Origin: DATEZO01 sp035255485
Lineage (GTDB): Bacteria; Pseudomonadota; Gammaproteobacteria; Burkholderiales; Burkholderiaceae_D
Assembly (NCBI GenBank): GCA_035255485.1
Contig: DATEZO010000079.1
Coordinates: forward strand, 1 to 17,349
Reading direction: 5' to 3'
Length of the DNA stretch: 17,349 bases
The notes under the pieces are model-generated. The model saw only the letters and a list, made by a program, of their open reading frames with translations. It did not search any database and was not told where the DNA came from. Of this stretch, positions 1 to 8,078 are shown piece after piece (the first letter of the stretch is position 1; the number at the start of each line of letters is the position of its first letter). Both the position numbers and the translations under genes were made by a program.

Positions 1-1287
1 TATTTCATGCAGTCGCAGGTGGAAGCCGGCGCACTCTGCCCGACCACCATGACGTTTGCCTCGATTCCGGTGCTGCAGAACGAGCCGGCGCTGTTTGCCA
101 CGTTGCAGGCAAAACTGTTTTCGCGCGAACACGATCCGCGCGACCTGCCGCTGGCACAGAAGCATTCCATCCTGATCGGCATGGGCATGACTGAAAAACA
201 GGGCGGCTCCGATGTGCGCACCAATACCACCCTGGCCCGGCCTCTCGATGGCGAAGGGCGCGGCGCGGAATATCTGCTGACCGGCCACAAATGGTTTTTT
301 TCGGCGCCGATGTGCGACGCACACCTGGTGCTGGCCCGCACCGGCACCGGCCTGTCCTGTTTTTTCGTGCCGCGCTGGCGTCCCGAGGGCGACAGGAATG
401 CAGTGCTGGTGCAGCGCCTGAAGGACAAGCTCGGCAACCGCTCCAATTCCAGCAGCGAAGTCGAATTCCAGGATGCATGGGGCATCATGGTTGGCGAGGA
501 AGGGCGCGGCATACCGACCATCATCGAAATGACCAACTACACGCGGCTCGATTGCGTCATCGGCAGCGCCGGCCTGATGCGGCATGCGCTGGTGCAGGCG
601 GCGCACCACGCCCGGCATCGCACCGCCTTCGGCAAGACGCTGGCGGAGCAGCCGCTGATGCGCAATGTGTTGTCCGACCTGGCGCTGGAAAGCGAGGCGG
701 CAACGCTCCTGATGCTGCGCCTGGCACGTGCCTTCGAATCGCCCGCCGATCCGGTCGAACGGGCCTGGCGCCGCATCGTGACGCCAGCGGCGAAATTCTG
801 GATCTGCAAGCGCGCGCTGGAATTCACCGGCGAGTGCATGGAAGTCTGGGGCGGCAACGGTTATGTGGAAGACGGGCCGATGGCGCGCATGTACCGGGAA
901 GCGCCGGTCAATTCGATCTGGGAAGGTTCCGGCAACGTCATGTGTCTCGATGTATTGCGCGCCATCGAACGCGAGCAGGAAGGCTTCGCGCTGCTGCTGC
1001 AGCAGCTGGACGATCTGGCCGCCGCGCATGCCGGCTTGCGCCAGCTGGTCGCGGCCTTGAAAGACGATCTGGCAGCGCCGCCGGAACAGCAAGAAATGCT
1101 CGCGCGCCGCCTGGTTCAGCGGCTGGTGCTGGCATTGCAGGCAAGCCTGATGCTGCAGCATGCGCCGCAGCCGATGACCGATGCCTTCATCGCCAGCCGT
1201 ATCGATGCCGGCTGCGGCCGCGTGTACGGCACGCTAGCCGCAGCCGGCATGCAGCAAGACATCCTCGATCGCGCCTGGTCACCTTGA
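1..1287 (+). CDS. AidB-like acyl-CoA dehydrogenase (5' end missing)
   Basis: The reading frame is open from base 1, so the start lies upstream of the window; about 428 codons are present. FAD-dependent acyl-CoA dehydrogenases oxidise the alpha-beta bond of acyl-CoA thioesters. The AidB branch is linked to the response to DNA alkylation and has weak isovaleryl-CoA dehydrogenase activity. Visible here, counting from the Met at base 7: CPTTMTFA near residue 11, MGMTEKQGGSDVRTNTT near 59-75 (an AidB-type signature), the flavin-domain segment KLGNRSNSSSEVEF near 141, and IWEGSGNVMCLDVLRAI near 304, whose Glu306 fits the catalytic base. The C-terminal tail after about 325 is helical and alanine/leucine-rich, as in AidB. 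The gene is convergent with the efflux operon. A plain short-chain acyl-CoA dehydrogenase is the alternative. The superfamily is certain, the AidB subgroup likely. Confidence 0.82.
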   Translation, partial: YFMQSQVEAGALCPTTMTFASIPVLQNEPALFATLQAKLFSREHDPRDLPLAQKHSILIGMGMTEKQGGSDVRTNTTLARPLDGEGRGAEYLLTGHKWFFSAPMCDAHLVLARTGTGLSCFFVPRWRPEGDRNAVLVQRLKDKLGNRSNSSSEVEFQDAWGIMVGEEGRGIPTIIEMTNYTRLDCVIGSAGLMRHALVQAAHHARHRTAFGKTLAEQPLMRNVLSDLALESEAATLLMLRLARAFESPADPVERAWRRIVTPAAKFWICKRALEFTGECMEVWGGNGYVEDGPMARMYREAPVNSIWEGSGNVMCLDVLRAIEREQEGFALLLQQLDDLAAAHAGLRQLVAALKDDLAAPPEQQEMLARRLVQRLVLALQASLMLQHAPQPMTDAFIASRIDAGCGRVYGTLAAAGMQQDILDRAWSP

Positions 1288-1370
1288 AATGCGGGAGTAT
1301 AGGCAAAAACATGGCAATATGCGCAATGAATTCGCGGTAGTTAAAAAATACATACGACTGTATATAAACA

Positions 1371-1404
1371 AGCCGTTTTCCCGCCAGCCGAGCACAAAAC
1401 CGCT
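1371..1404 (-). terminator. weak candidate terminator for the efflux operon
   Basis: Arms AGCCGTTTT (1371-1379) and AAAACCGCT (1396-1404) pair with one mismatch around a 16-nt loop and overlap the stop codon of the RND pump gene. On the minus strand the stem is followed by a T-rich but interrupted run (TGTTTATAT). The rest of the 115-bp gap between the convergent genes is AT-rich and shows only a small ATACA/TGTAT dyad. This is a weak hairpin. Confidence 0.3.
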
Positions 1405-4400
1405 AATCGGTGGCCAGTTGCAGCGGTCCCTTGCCGCTGAAACGGTCGAGCAGCAGGTAGATGACCGGCGTGATGAACAGGGTGATGACCTGCGACACCA
1501 GCAGGCCGCCGACGATCGCCAGCCCAAGCGGCTGGCGCAATTCGGCGCCCGCACCCAACCCCAGTGCAATCGGCACCGCGCCCATCAGCGCGGCAAAGGT
1601 CGTCATCATGATCGGCCGGAAACGCAGCAGGCACGCCTGGCGAATCGCATCGACCGGCGACATGCCCTGGGTGCGCTGGGCGTCAAGCGCAAAGTCGATC
1701 ATCATGATTGCATTTTTTTTCACGATGCCGATCAGCATCAGGATACCGATGGTCGCAATCAGCGTCAGCTCGAAACCGAAGATGCGCAGTGTCAGCAGCG
1801 CGCCGATCGCCGCGGACGGCAGGCCGGCGAGAATCGTGAGCGGGTGGATATAGCTTTCATACAGCACGCCCAGCAGGATGTAGATCACCGTAACCGCCAG
1901 CAACAGCAGCGCAATCTGGCTGCCCTGCGATGACTGGAATACCGCCGCATCGCCGGCATACGAGGTGATGACGCTGGCCGGCAGATGCAATGACGCCTTG
2001 ATCTGATCGATCTTCCTGCTGGCATCGCCCAGCGGCACGTCGGGCGCAAGGTTGAATGTAATCGTGATGGCTTGCAACTGTCCCTGATGGTTCACCGAAA
2101 TCGGGCCGGCGGCGCGCCGCACAGTCGCAATGCTGGTCAGCGCAACCAGCGTACCGCCCTTGCTGCGCACGTAGATCTTGCTCAGGTCGGACTCATCCTG
2201 CTGCCCCGAATCGGCATCCTGCAAAATGACCGAATAGCTGTTGCTGCTGGTGAAAATAGTCGATACCTGACGATCGCCGAATGCGCTGTACAGCGCAGTC
2301 CGGATGTCCTGGATCGGTACGCCCGCTTCATTGGCGCGGTCGCGGTTGATGTCGACCACTGCCTGCAAGCCTTTCAGTTGCGAATCGCTGGTGACATCGC
2401 GAAAGATCGGCTCCGCGCGCATTTTCTCCTGCAACCGCTCCGACCAGTCGTTCAGCTCATCGGCATGCACGCTTTGCATCACGTATTGATAACGGCTCTT
2501 GCTGGATTTGCCGCCCAGCTGCAGGTTCTGCACCGGCGACAGATAGACGGACATGCCGGGCGTGCCGCTCAATTTCCGCCGCAATTGCTCCAGCACCGCG
2601 TCCATCGACTGGCGTTCATTACGCGGTTTCAAGCCGATGAACAGGCCGCCGCTGTTGCCGCCGATGGTACGCGAGGTCACGCTGTCGACATTCGGATCAT
2701 CCTGGATAATCTCGGCAGCGGTCCGGATCAGTGCCACCATGGTGGGATAGGACGCATCCTGCGGGCCTTCCACCGTGGCGCGGATCTGGCCGATATCTTC
2801 ACTCGGGAAAAACCCTTTCGGGATGGTCACGAACAGCAAAACGGTCAGGGCAAACGTGCCGAGCGCCACCAGCAGCACCGTATTGCGATGGCCAAGACTC
2901 CAGTCGAGGCCGCGCGCATAGCCGCCCAGCACGGCCTGAAAGCCTTTTTCGAAAGCACGCGAGAGCCGGTTTTCATTGGCGTGCGATTCATGCCGCAGAT
3001 AGCGGCTGCACAGCATCGGCACCAGCGACAGCGACACCACGGCGGATACCAGGATCGCCAGCGACACCACGGCCGCGAATTCATGGAACATCAATCCAAT
3101 CACGCCCGGCATGAAAAAAATCGGAATGAACACGGCAACCAGCGAAATCGAGATCGACATGATGGTAAATCCCACTTCGCGCGACCCTTTGAGCGCGGCC
3201 GCCAGCGGATCCATGCCCTGCTCCACGTAGCGAACGATATTCTCCAGCATCACGATCGCATCATCGACCACCAGGCCGACCGCGATCGTAATCCCGAGCA
3301 GCGAGATATTGTCGAGACTGTAACCGAGCCACAGCATCAGCCCGAAACAGCCAATCAGTGAAATCGGCAGCGACAGCACCGGAATCGCAGTTGCGGACAG
3401 CCGTTTCAGGAACAGGAAAATTACCATCACGACCAGCACGACGGTTAGCAGCAGCGTGTGCTTTACGTCCGAAATCGCAGCGCGAATCGATACGGATCGG
3501 TCGTTCAACACCCGGACATCGATGGATGCCGGCATCTGCGCCTTGAACTGCGGCAGCTTTTCCTTGACCGCATCCACCACCGCCACGGTATTCGCATTGG
3601 GCTGGCGCTGCACGGCCAGCACGATCGAGGGCTGGCCGTTGACCCAGCTGCCGCTCTTGGTGGATTCCACGCTGTCTTCAACACTGGCGACATCGCGCAG
3701 GCGAGTGGTCAGCCCGTCGCGGCTATTGACAATCAGGTCGGCAAAAGCGGCAGCATTGGGCAATTGACGGTTCGCTTCCAGCGTCAGGCTCTGACGCGGC
3801 CCGTCCAGCACCCCCACCGGCGTATTCGCATTCGCCGTGCGGATCGCAGTAGCCAGATCATCCAGTGTCATGTTGCGCGCGCCCAGTTCCGCTGGCTTGG
3901 CCTTGATCCGGACCGCATAGCGGCGCTGCCCGAACACCAGCACCTGGGCCACGCCATCGATCGTGGATAGCGTCGGTGAGATCAGGTTTTCCGCATAGTC
4001 GTCCAGGTCGGACAGCGAGATCGACGGCGAGGTCAGCGCCAGCAGCAGCACCGCGGCATCGGCCGGATTCACCTTGCGATACGCGGGCAAGGACGTCATT
4101 TCATCCGGCAGGCTGCGCTGCGCGCGCAGCAAGGCTGCCTGCACATCGACCGCAGCCGCGTCGATATCGCGATCCGGCGTGAATTCGAGCGTGATGGAGG
4201 TATTGCCCAGCGTATTGCTGGAACTGATCACCGCCAGTCCGGCAATCGTCGAAAACTGCTTTTCCAGTGGCGTGGCGACCGATGCCGCCATGATTTCCGG
4301 GCTGGCGCCGGGCAGCGACGCACTCACATTGATGATCGGCGTGTTATAGCTCGGCAGCGCCGCAATCGGCAGCCTGGCGTAAGCAAAGATCCCCATGACA

Positions 4401-4465
4401 ATGACGGCGACAGACAGCAGCACGGTCATGATCGGGCGGCGGATGCAGAGTTCCGAAATATTCAC
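1403..4465 (-). CDS. RND multidrug efflux pump, inner-membrane transporter (HAE1, MdtB/MdtC-like)
   Basis: Proton-driven inner-membrane component of a tripartite drug exporter. Its 1020 residues are close to the roughly 1030-1040 usual for AcrB/MdtC proteins. The N-terminus CIRRPIMTVLLSVAVIVMGIFA is the typical first membrane helix, followed by LPGASPEIMAASVATPLEK as in MdtB/MdtC. The proton-relay pair is intact: Asp401-Asp402 in GLVVDDAIVMLEN (helix 4) and the Lys pair 916-917 in GIVKKNAIMMIDFA (helix 10). Two large periplasmic loops follow helices 1 and 7. The start is a GTG at 4465 with a poor Shine-Dalgarno sequence, which suggests translation coupled to the adaptor gene 79 bp upstream. 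No outer-membrane channel gene follows, so a channel encoded elsewhere is presumably shared. The substrate cannot be deduced. The family is certain, the MdtC-like subgroup probable. Confidence 0.95.
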   Translation of the reverse strand: MNISELCIRRPIMTVLLSVAVIVMGIFAYARLPIAALPSYNTPIINVSASLPGASPEIMAASVATPLEKQFSTIAGLAVISSSNTLGNTSITLEFTPDRDIDAAAVDVQAALLRAQRSLPDEMTSLPAYRKVNPADAAVLLLALTSPSISLSDLDDYAENLISPTLSTIDGVAQVLVFGQRRYAVRIKAKPAELGARNMTLDDLATAIRTANANTPVGVLDGPRQSLTLEANRQLPNAAAFADLIVNSRDGLTTRLRDVASVEDSVESTKSGSWVNGQPSIVLAVQRQPNANTVAVVDAVKEKLPQFKAQMPASIDVRVLNDRSVSIRAAISDVKHTLLLTVVLVVMVIFLFLKRLSATAIPVLSLPISLIGCFGLMLWLGYSLDNISLLGITIAVGLVVDDAIVMLENIVRYVEQGMDPLAAALKGSREVGFTIMSISISLVAVFIPIFFMPGVIGLMFHEFAAVVSLAILVSAVVSLSLVPMLCSRYLRHESHANENRLSRAFEKGFQAVLGGYARGLDWSLGHRNTVLLVALGTFALTVLLFVTIPKGFFPSEDIGQIRATVEGPQDASYPTMVALIRTAAEIIQDDPNVDSVTSRTIGGNSGGLFIGLKPRNERQSMDAVLEQLRRKLSGTPGMSVYLSPVQNLQLGGKSSKSRYQYVMQSVHADELNDWSERLQEKMRAEPIFRDVTSDSQLKGLQAVVDINRDRANEAGVPIQDIRTALYSAFGDRQVSTIFTSSNSYSVILQDADSGQQDESDLSKIYVRSKGGTLVALTSIATVRRAAGPISVNHQGQLQAITITFNLAPDVPLGDASRKIDQIKASLHLPASVITSYAGDAAVFQSSQGSQIALLLLAVTVIYILLGVLYESYIHPLTILAGLPSAAIGALLTLRIFGFELTLIATIGILMLIGIVKKNAIMMIDFALDAQRTQGMSPVDAIRQACLLRFRPIMMTTFAALMGAVPIALGLGAGAELRQPLGLAIVGGLLVSQVITLFITPVIYLLLDRFSGKGPLQLATD

Positions 4466-4544
4466 AATGAGATCAGCGCCTGTTATTGAAGTTGGCTCTT
4501 CAGGTATTGGTATGGATCAGGCCCGGCGTTGCGCAAGCGCGGAA

Positions 4545-5696
4545 CTATGTCGGGCTCCTTGGTTCGTTGGCTGCACCGGCAGGCGTAGCCTGGGTTTCCC
4601 TGACCTTGCTGTCGGGACGCAGATTCTGCACGCCCTCCACCACAACGCGGGTTCCCACGGCAATGCCGGATACCGCAGCCAGCCCGTTTTCGATGGCCAC
4701 CACTTCAATTTTTTCCATCTTTACTGAATTGTCCGGCTGTACTGCGTAGGTAAATTTGTCAACCGGTCCGGTGACGATCGCCTGGGCTGGAATCACGACG
4801 GCATCGGGCAGCGTGCGCGATACCAATGTCACATTAACGAAAGCGCCCGGCCACATCGCATGGTCCGGATTGGCGAACTGCGCCTTCATGCGAATGGCAC
4901 CGGTCTGGGAATCGACCATATTGTCGATGAACACCAGCTTGCCCGTCATCGTCTTGTCGCCGGCCAATTGCACAACCACAGGCGCGTCGCCTTTCGGATA
5001 GCTGGCCCTGACATACGCCAGGTCGCGTTCCGGTACCGCAAAACCGACTGTGATCGGATCAAGCTGCGAAATGGTAACCATGGGTGTCCCGGCCGGCTGC
5101 GCCAGGCTGCCGGGGTGCACGCTGATCGCACCGATGCGGCCATCGATGCTGGCGCTGATCCGGTTATAACCAAGTGCGACATTGCTCGACCGGGCGCCTG
5201 CCGCATCGGCACGCAAGGTACTGCGCAGCGCTTCCACCTTGCTGCGCGCGGTATCGACCACCGCCTGCGAAATGAAATTCCTGCCCAGTAATTCCTGGTT
5301 GCGCTTGAGCGCCAGCTCGGCATCCGCCAGGTCGGCCCGGTCGCGTGCCACTTGCGCCGCAGCCTTTTCAGCATTGGCGACATCACCGCGCTCATCCAGC
5401 GTAAACAAGAGCTGGCCGGCGCGCACTTGCTGCCCTTCCTTTACATGGATGGCGCGCACCACATTTTGCACCTGCGGACGTACATCAACGGTATTGATCG
5501 CGCTCACGTAGCCATTGGCATGCACGGTGATGGGTATCGATCTTTGCTCCGCCAGCCCGGTTTTGACAACTTGCACTGCACTGCCGCGCGGCTGTCGCGC
5601 CACTTGCGCCGGCTTGTCGCGTAAAACCACGAAAGCGCCCAGAATGATCGCGAATAACCCGGCGCCGATAGAAAGTTGCGTGCGTGTCAGATGCAT
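4545..5696 (-). CDS. RND efflux periplasmic adaptor (membrane fusion protein)
   Basis: Periplasmic adaptor that joins the RND pump to an outer-membrane channel. From the Met at 5696 it has 383 residues: an uncleaved or signal-like hydrophobic segment at about 11-26 with no lipobox cysteine, a lipoyl/barrel-sandwich half (VDVRPQVQNVVRAIHVKEGQQVRAGQLLFTLD), an alpha-helical hairpin rich in Ala, Arg and Asp, the second lipoyl half (ISASIDGRIGAISVHPGSLA), a beta-barrel and a membrane-proximal domain ending with LPDAVVIPAQAIV. An upstream ATG at 5759 would add 21 residues (MVCIAPCS...) that look unlike a signal sequence, so I prefer 5696, although its ribosome site is weak. It is the first gene of the operon with the pump and is divergent from the MarR regulator, which probably controls it. 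Confidence 0.92.
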   Translation of the reverse strand: MHLTRTQLSIGAGLFAIILGAFVVLRDKPAQVARQPRGSAVQVVKTGLAEQRSIPITVHANGYVSAINTVDVRPQVQNVVRAIHVKEGQQVRAGQLLFTLDERGDVANAEKAAAQVARDRADLADAELALKRNQELLGRNFISQAVVDTARSKVEALRSTLRADAAGARSSNVALGYNRISASIDGRIGAISVHPGSLAQPAGTPMVTISQLDPITVGFAVPERDLAYVRASYPKGDAPVVVQLAGDKTMTGKLVFIDNMVDSQTGAIRMKAQFANPDHAMWPGAFVNVTLVSRTLPDAVVIPAQAIVTGPVDKFTYAVQPDNSVKMEKIEVVAIENGLAAVSGIAVGTRVVVEGVQNLRPDSKVRETQATPAGAANEPRSPT

Positions 5697-5775
5697 ATCC
5701 AATGGCGATGATGATTTAAGAAGAAGCGTTATCACGCTGCATGGCGCAATGCAAACCATTGAGCGAAACCAAGTA

Positions 5776-5803
5776 TTGCCGCAATCGATTAATTAGCTAT
5801 ACT
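5776..5803 (+). promoter_or_regulatory. predicted sigma70 promoter of the marR-family gene
   Basis: TTGCCG (5776-5781), a 16-bp spacer and TATACT (5798-5803) give a reasonable sigma70 promoter reading toward the regulator, with a predicted start near 5810 and about 40 nt of leader. Its -10 box lies inside the dyad at 5796-5813, so a repressor bound there would block it. No equally good promoter was found for the divergent efflux operon. Confidence 0.5.
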
Positions 5804-5825
5804 ATCAAATAGCATAACATACTAT
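5796..5825. promoter_or_regulatory. probable MarR-type operator, two overlapping dyads
   Basis: GCTATACTATCAAATAGC (5796-5813) is an imperfect 18-bp palindrome with perfect 5-bp arms. ATAGCATAACATACTAT (5809-5825) is a second 17-bp quasi-palindrome sharing ATAGC with the first. ATACTAT also recurs as a direct repeat at 5799 and 5819, 20 bp apart, roughly two helical turns. MarR dimers bind palindromes of this size in divergent control regions, and the site covers the -10 of the regulator promoter. That the neighbouring MarR protein binds here is inferred. Confidence 0.55.
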
Positions 5826-5851
5826 TTTTACTGTTTCGACTGGAAAAGGCC

Positions 5852-6307
5852 ATGACCAAAGCGGTAAAGTCATCTCAAGATACGGTCGATACCAAGCGCG
5901 CATTGAGCCGGACGATCGGCGAAGTCTCGCGCTTGTGGCGCTATCAAATGAACCAGCGCCTGAAACCATTCGGACTGAACCTTTCGATGCGCCAGGTGCT
6001 GATGCAACTGCACCGGAACCCGGCGGGACTCATGCAGCGCGATCTGGCGCGCAAGCTCGGCATCGAGGGCGCGACCCTGGTACGCCTGCTCGACCAGCTG
6101 GAAGAAAAGAAATGGATTCAACGCATCACGGCATCGGACGACAAGCGCTGCAAGCATGCCGTCCTGACGTCAAAGGCGACTGAACAGATACGGCTCATCG
6201 AAGAATTGTCGAGCGAGTTACGTAACGCAATGATGCAGGCATTATCGCCGCATGACATCGCCATGTGCGTAAGAGTCATGCAGCGAATCAAGGATAACCT
6301 GGAGTAA
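5852..6307 (+). CDS. MarR-family transcriptional regulator
   Basis: Winged-helix DNA-binding protein of 151 residues, normal for MarR proteins, which usually act as dimeric repressors released by small aromatic ligands or oxidation. The central part LSMRQVLMQLHRNPAGLMQRDLARKLGIEGATLVRLLDQLEEKKWIQR (about residues 48-95) is the helix-turn-helix, followed by the wing with DDKRCKHAVLTSKA. The N- and C-terminal helices would form the dimer interface. The only cysteines are one in the wing (KRCKH) and one near the C-terminus (AMCVRV); whether they sense oxidation is unknown. AAAGG lies just before the ATG. The gene is divergent from the RND efflux operon and the intergenic region holds overlapping dyads, so autoregulation and control of the pump are likely. 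It resembles the SlyA/MarR group; the ligand is unknown. Confidence 0.92.
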   Translation: MTKAVKSSQDTVDTKRALSRTIGEVSRLWRYQMNQRLKPFGLNLSMRQVLMQLHRNPAGLMQRDLARKLGIEGATLVRLLDQLEEKKWIQRITASDDKRCKHAVLTSKATEQIRLIEELSSELRNAMMQALSPHDIAMCVRVMQRIKDNLE

Positions 6308-6369
6308 TGGGGCACGCCGATCGCATCTTGCGGCCCGATGCGGTGGAAAAAATGAGAGTGGTTGAAAGA

Positions 6370-6465
6370 GGCGAGCCTTGTCTGCGGCACTTGCAGGTAA
6401 TGACTGTGGCTGCTTCGTTCCCGACCTGACCAGATTGGCCATGCCGCAATGCGCAGGGGCCCGCC
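6370..6465 (-). ncRNA. ffs: 4.5S RNA of the signal recognition particle (bacterial small SRP RNA)
   Basis: Read on the minus strand, 6431-6408 carries the universally conserved SRP domain IV core: GGTCAGGTC, then a GGAA tetraloop, then GAAGCAGCC. Relative to E. coli the base pair closing the GGAA loop is changed from C-G to G-C on both sides, a compensatory change expected of a real RNA. The ends pair: GGCGGGCC (5', plus 6458-6465) with GGCTCGCC (3', plus 6370-6377, one G-U pair), and further in GCGGCA pairs with TGCCGC. The resulting hairpin of about 96 nt is close to the roughly 100-114 nt usual for this RNA. It binds Ffh to target membrane proteins for co-translational insertion. It lies alone between marR and ubiD, opposite in strand to marR. 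Exact ends are estimated. An A6 run at 6347-6352 supplies a U-tract just past the 3' end. Confidence 0.95.
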
Positions 6466-6472
6466 GGGTGCT

Positions 6473-6481
6473 ATTTTAGCA
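6473..6481 (-). promoter_or_regulatory. extended -10 promoter element of ffs
   Basis: On the minus strand TGCTAAAAT (6481-6473) is an extended -10 box (TGn plus TAAAAT) whose predicted start, about seven bases on, falls at the 5' end of the 4.5S stem near 6465. No good -35 box is visible at 16-18 bp, which an extended -10 can tolerate. The element lies within the 68 bp between the ubiD stop and ffs, so ffs has its own promoter. Confidence 0.6.
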
Positions 6482-6533
6482 GTAAAGGCTTTGATCTTTC
6501 CGAATATTTGCGTGTTGCATCCCAAACGGACTG

Positions 6534-8078
6534 TTACAGTTGCAGCTCCTGCCATATCCGGTCCACCCGTGCCATCACCGCCTTGTCCATGACAATTGGC
6601 CGGCCCCATTCGCGATTGGTTTCCCCCGGCCACTTATTGGTCGCGTCGATGCCCATTTTTCCTCCCAGGCCGCTAACCGGTGAAGCAAAATCAAGATAAT
6701 CGATTGGCGTATTGTCGACCAGGGTGGTATCGCGGGCCGGATCGACACGGGTCGTGATGGCCCAGATCACCTCCTTCCAGTCGCGGATATCAATGTCCTC
6801 GTCCACTACGACAATGAATTTGGTATACATGAATTGCCGTAAAAAGCTCCAGATCCCGAACATCACGCGCTTGGCGTGACCGGCATAGGCTTTTTTCATC
6901 TGCACCACCGCCATGCGATAGCTGCAGCCTTCCGGCGGCAGATAAAAATCGGTGATTTCCGGAAATTGCTTTTGCAACAGCGGAATGAATACTTCATTCA
7001 ATGCAACCCCCAGCACTGCCGGTTCATCCGGCGGTTTGCCGGTGTAGGTCGAATGGTAAATTGGATCGCGACGCATGGTAATGCGGTCGATGGTAAATAC
7101 GGGAAACCAGTCTTTTTCATTGTAGTACCCGGTGTGATCGCCAAATGGTCCTTCCAGTGCCATTTCGTAACCGTTGGCCGGGCAAGGAGGCGCCGTCGCG
7201 CCGTCGCGCTCCTCCAGCACATGCTGATAACCGCTCGGATGTAATTGATCCGGGTAGATATGGCCTTCCAGCACGATTTCGGCTGAAGCCGGTACTCGCA
7301 ATTCGCTGCCAATCGCCTTGACCAGTTCAGTTCGACTGCCTCGCAGCAATCCGGCAAATTGATATTCGGAAAGGCTGTCCGGGACCGGCGTAACTGCCCC
7401 CAGCATGGTTGCCGGATCGGCTCCCAAGGCAACAGCAACCGGATACGGCTGCCCCGGATTGCGCAGGCAGTGATCGCGAAAATCCAGCGCGCCACCGCGA
7501 TGCGCCAGCCAGCGCATGATGACTTGGTTGCGCCCGATGACCTGTTGTCGGTAAATACCGAGATTCTGGCGCTTCTTGTGCGGCCCCTTGGTGATCACCA
7601 GCCCCCAGGTAATCAATGGCGCGGCATCATCAGGCCAGCAATGCTGAATCGGCAGCCGGCCCAGATCGACCTCGTCGCCTTCCCATATCACTTCATGGCA
7701 TGGTGCGTTGCGCAACTCCTTCGGCGCCATATCCCACAGAGATTTCAGCATCGATCCCAAGCCCAGGACGTCCCTGAATCCCCTGGGCGGCTCCGGCTCT
7801 TTCAGCATCGCCAGGACATGTCCCACTTTTCTCAATTCACTGACATCGCTGGCCCCCATGCCAAGCGCTACACGGTGCGGCGTACCAAAAAGATTACATA
7901 ACACCGGAATCTTTTGACCAGTTGGCTTGTCAAAAATCAATGCCGGTCCTCCCATCCGGAGGGTACGATCGCAAATCTCGGTCATTTCCAGATAGGGCGA
8001 TACAGGAATGACAACATGTTTCAACTCGCCTGATTGCTGCAATTGGGAAAGGAAGTCGCGCAAATCGGAATATTTCAT
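6534..8078 (-). CDS. ubiD: UbiD: 4-hydroxy-3-polyprenylbenzoate decarboxylase
   Basis: Removes the carboxyl group of 4-hydroxy-3-polyprenylbenzoate in ubiquinone synthesis, using prenylated FMN made by UbiX. It has 514 residues, slightly longer than the 497 of E. coli UbiD. Family motifs: GGPALIFD near 43-50, the cofactor/metal segment QNLGIYRQQVIGRNQVIMRWLAHRGGA near 171-197, EIVLEGHIYPDQ near 267-278, and EGPFGDHTGYY near 309-319, which holds the active-site Asp (Asp314). VVVDEDIDIRDWKEVIWAITTRVDP near the C-terminus is also typical. The ATG at 8078 has no Shine-Dalgarno sequence; it follows A-rich leader sequence, so S1-assisted initiation is possible. It is transcribed away from the structured leader at 8245-8549. 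Its cofactor derives from FMN, whose pathway genes lie at 11571-15134. Confidence 0.97.
   Translation of the reverse strand: MKYSDLRDFLSQLQQSGELKHVVIPVSPYLEMTEICDRTLRMGGPALIFDKPTGQKIPVLCNLFGTPHRVALGMGASDVSELRKVGHVLAMLKEPEPPRGFRDVLGLGSMLKSLWDMAPKELRNAPCHEVIWEGDEVDLGRLPIQHCWPDDAAPLITWGLVITKGPHKKRQNLGIYRQQVIGRNQVIMRWLAHRGGALDFRDHCLRNPGQPYPVAVALGADPATMLGAVTPVPDSLSEYQFAGLLRGSRTELVKAIGSELRVPASAEIVLEGHIYPDQLHPSGYQHVLEERDGATAPPCPANGYEMALEGPFGDHTGYYNEKDWFPVFTIDRITMRRDPIYHSTYTGKPPDEPAVLGVALNEVFIPLLQKQFPEITDFYLPPEGCSYRMAVVQMKKAYAGHAKRVMFGIWSFLRQFMYTKFIVVVDEDIDIRDWKEVIWAITTRVDPARDTTLVDNTPIDYLDFASPVSGLGGKMGIDATNKWPGETNREWGRPIVMDKAVMARVDRIWQELQL

Noticed and set aside
5..478. 157-codon open frame on the minus strand at the left edge
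   Set aside because: It is antisense to the acyl-CoA dehydrogenase, Arg/Ser/Pro-rich and without motifs: a shadow frame.
1358..1373. LexA-like sequence CTGTATATAAACAAGC between the convergent genes
   Set aside because: The second half does not match the CTG-N10-CAG arrangement, and it lies between two gene ends where an operator would have no promoter to control.
2072..3361. 429-codon open frame on the plus strand opposite the RND pump
   Set aside because: It is rich in His, Gln and Arg with no recognisable domain, lies fully antisense to a certain gene, and is the typical shadow frame of GC-rich coding sequence.
6322..6342. CGCATC/GATGCG hairpin as a terminator of marR or ffs
   Set aside because: The 6-bp stem with a 9-nt loop has no T run after it on either strand. 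The A6 run at 6347-6352 is on the wrong side for marR and comes before this stem in the ffs direction.
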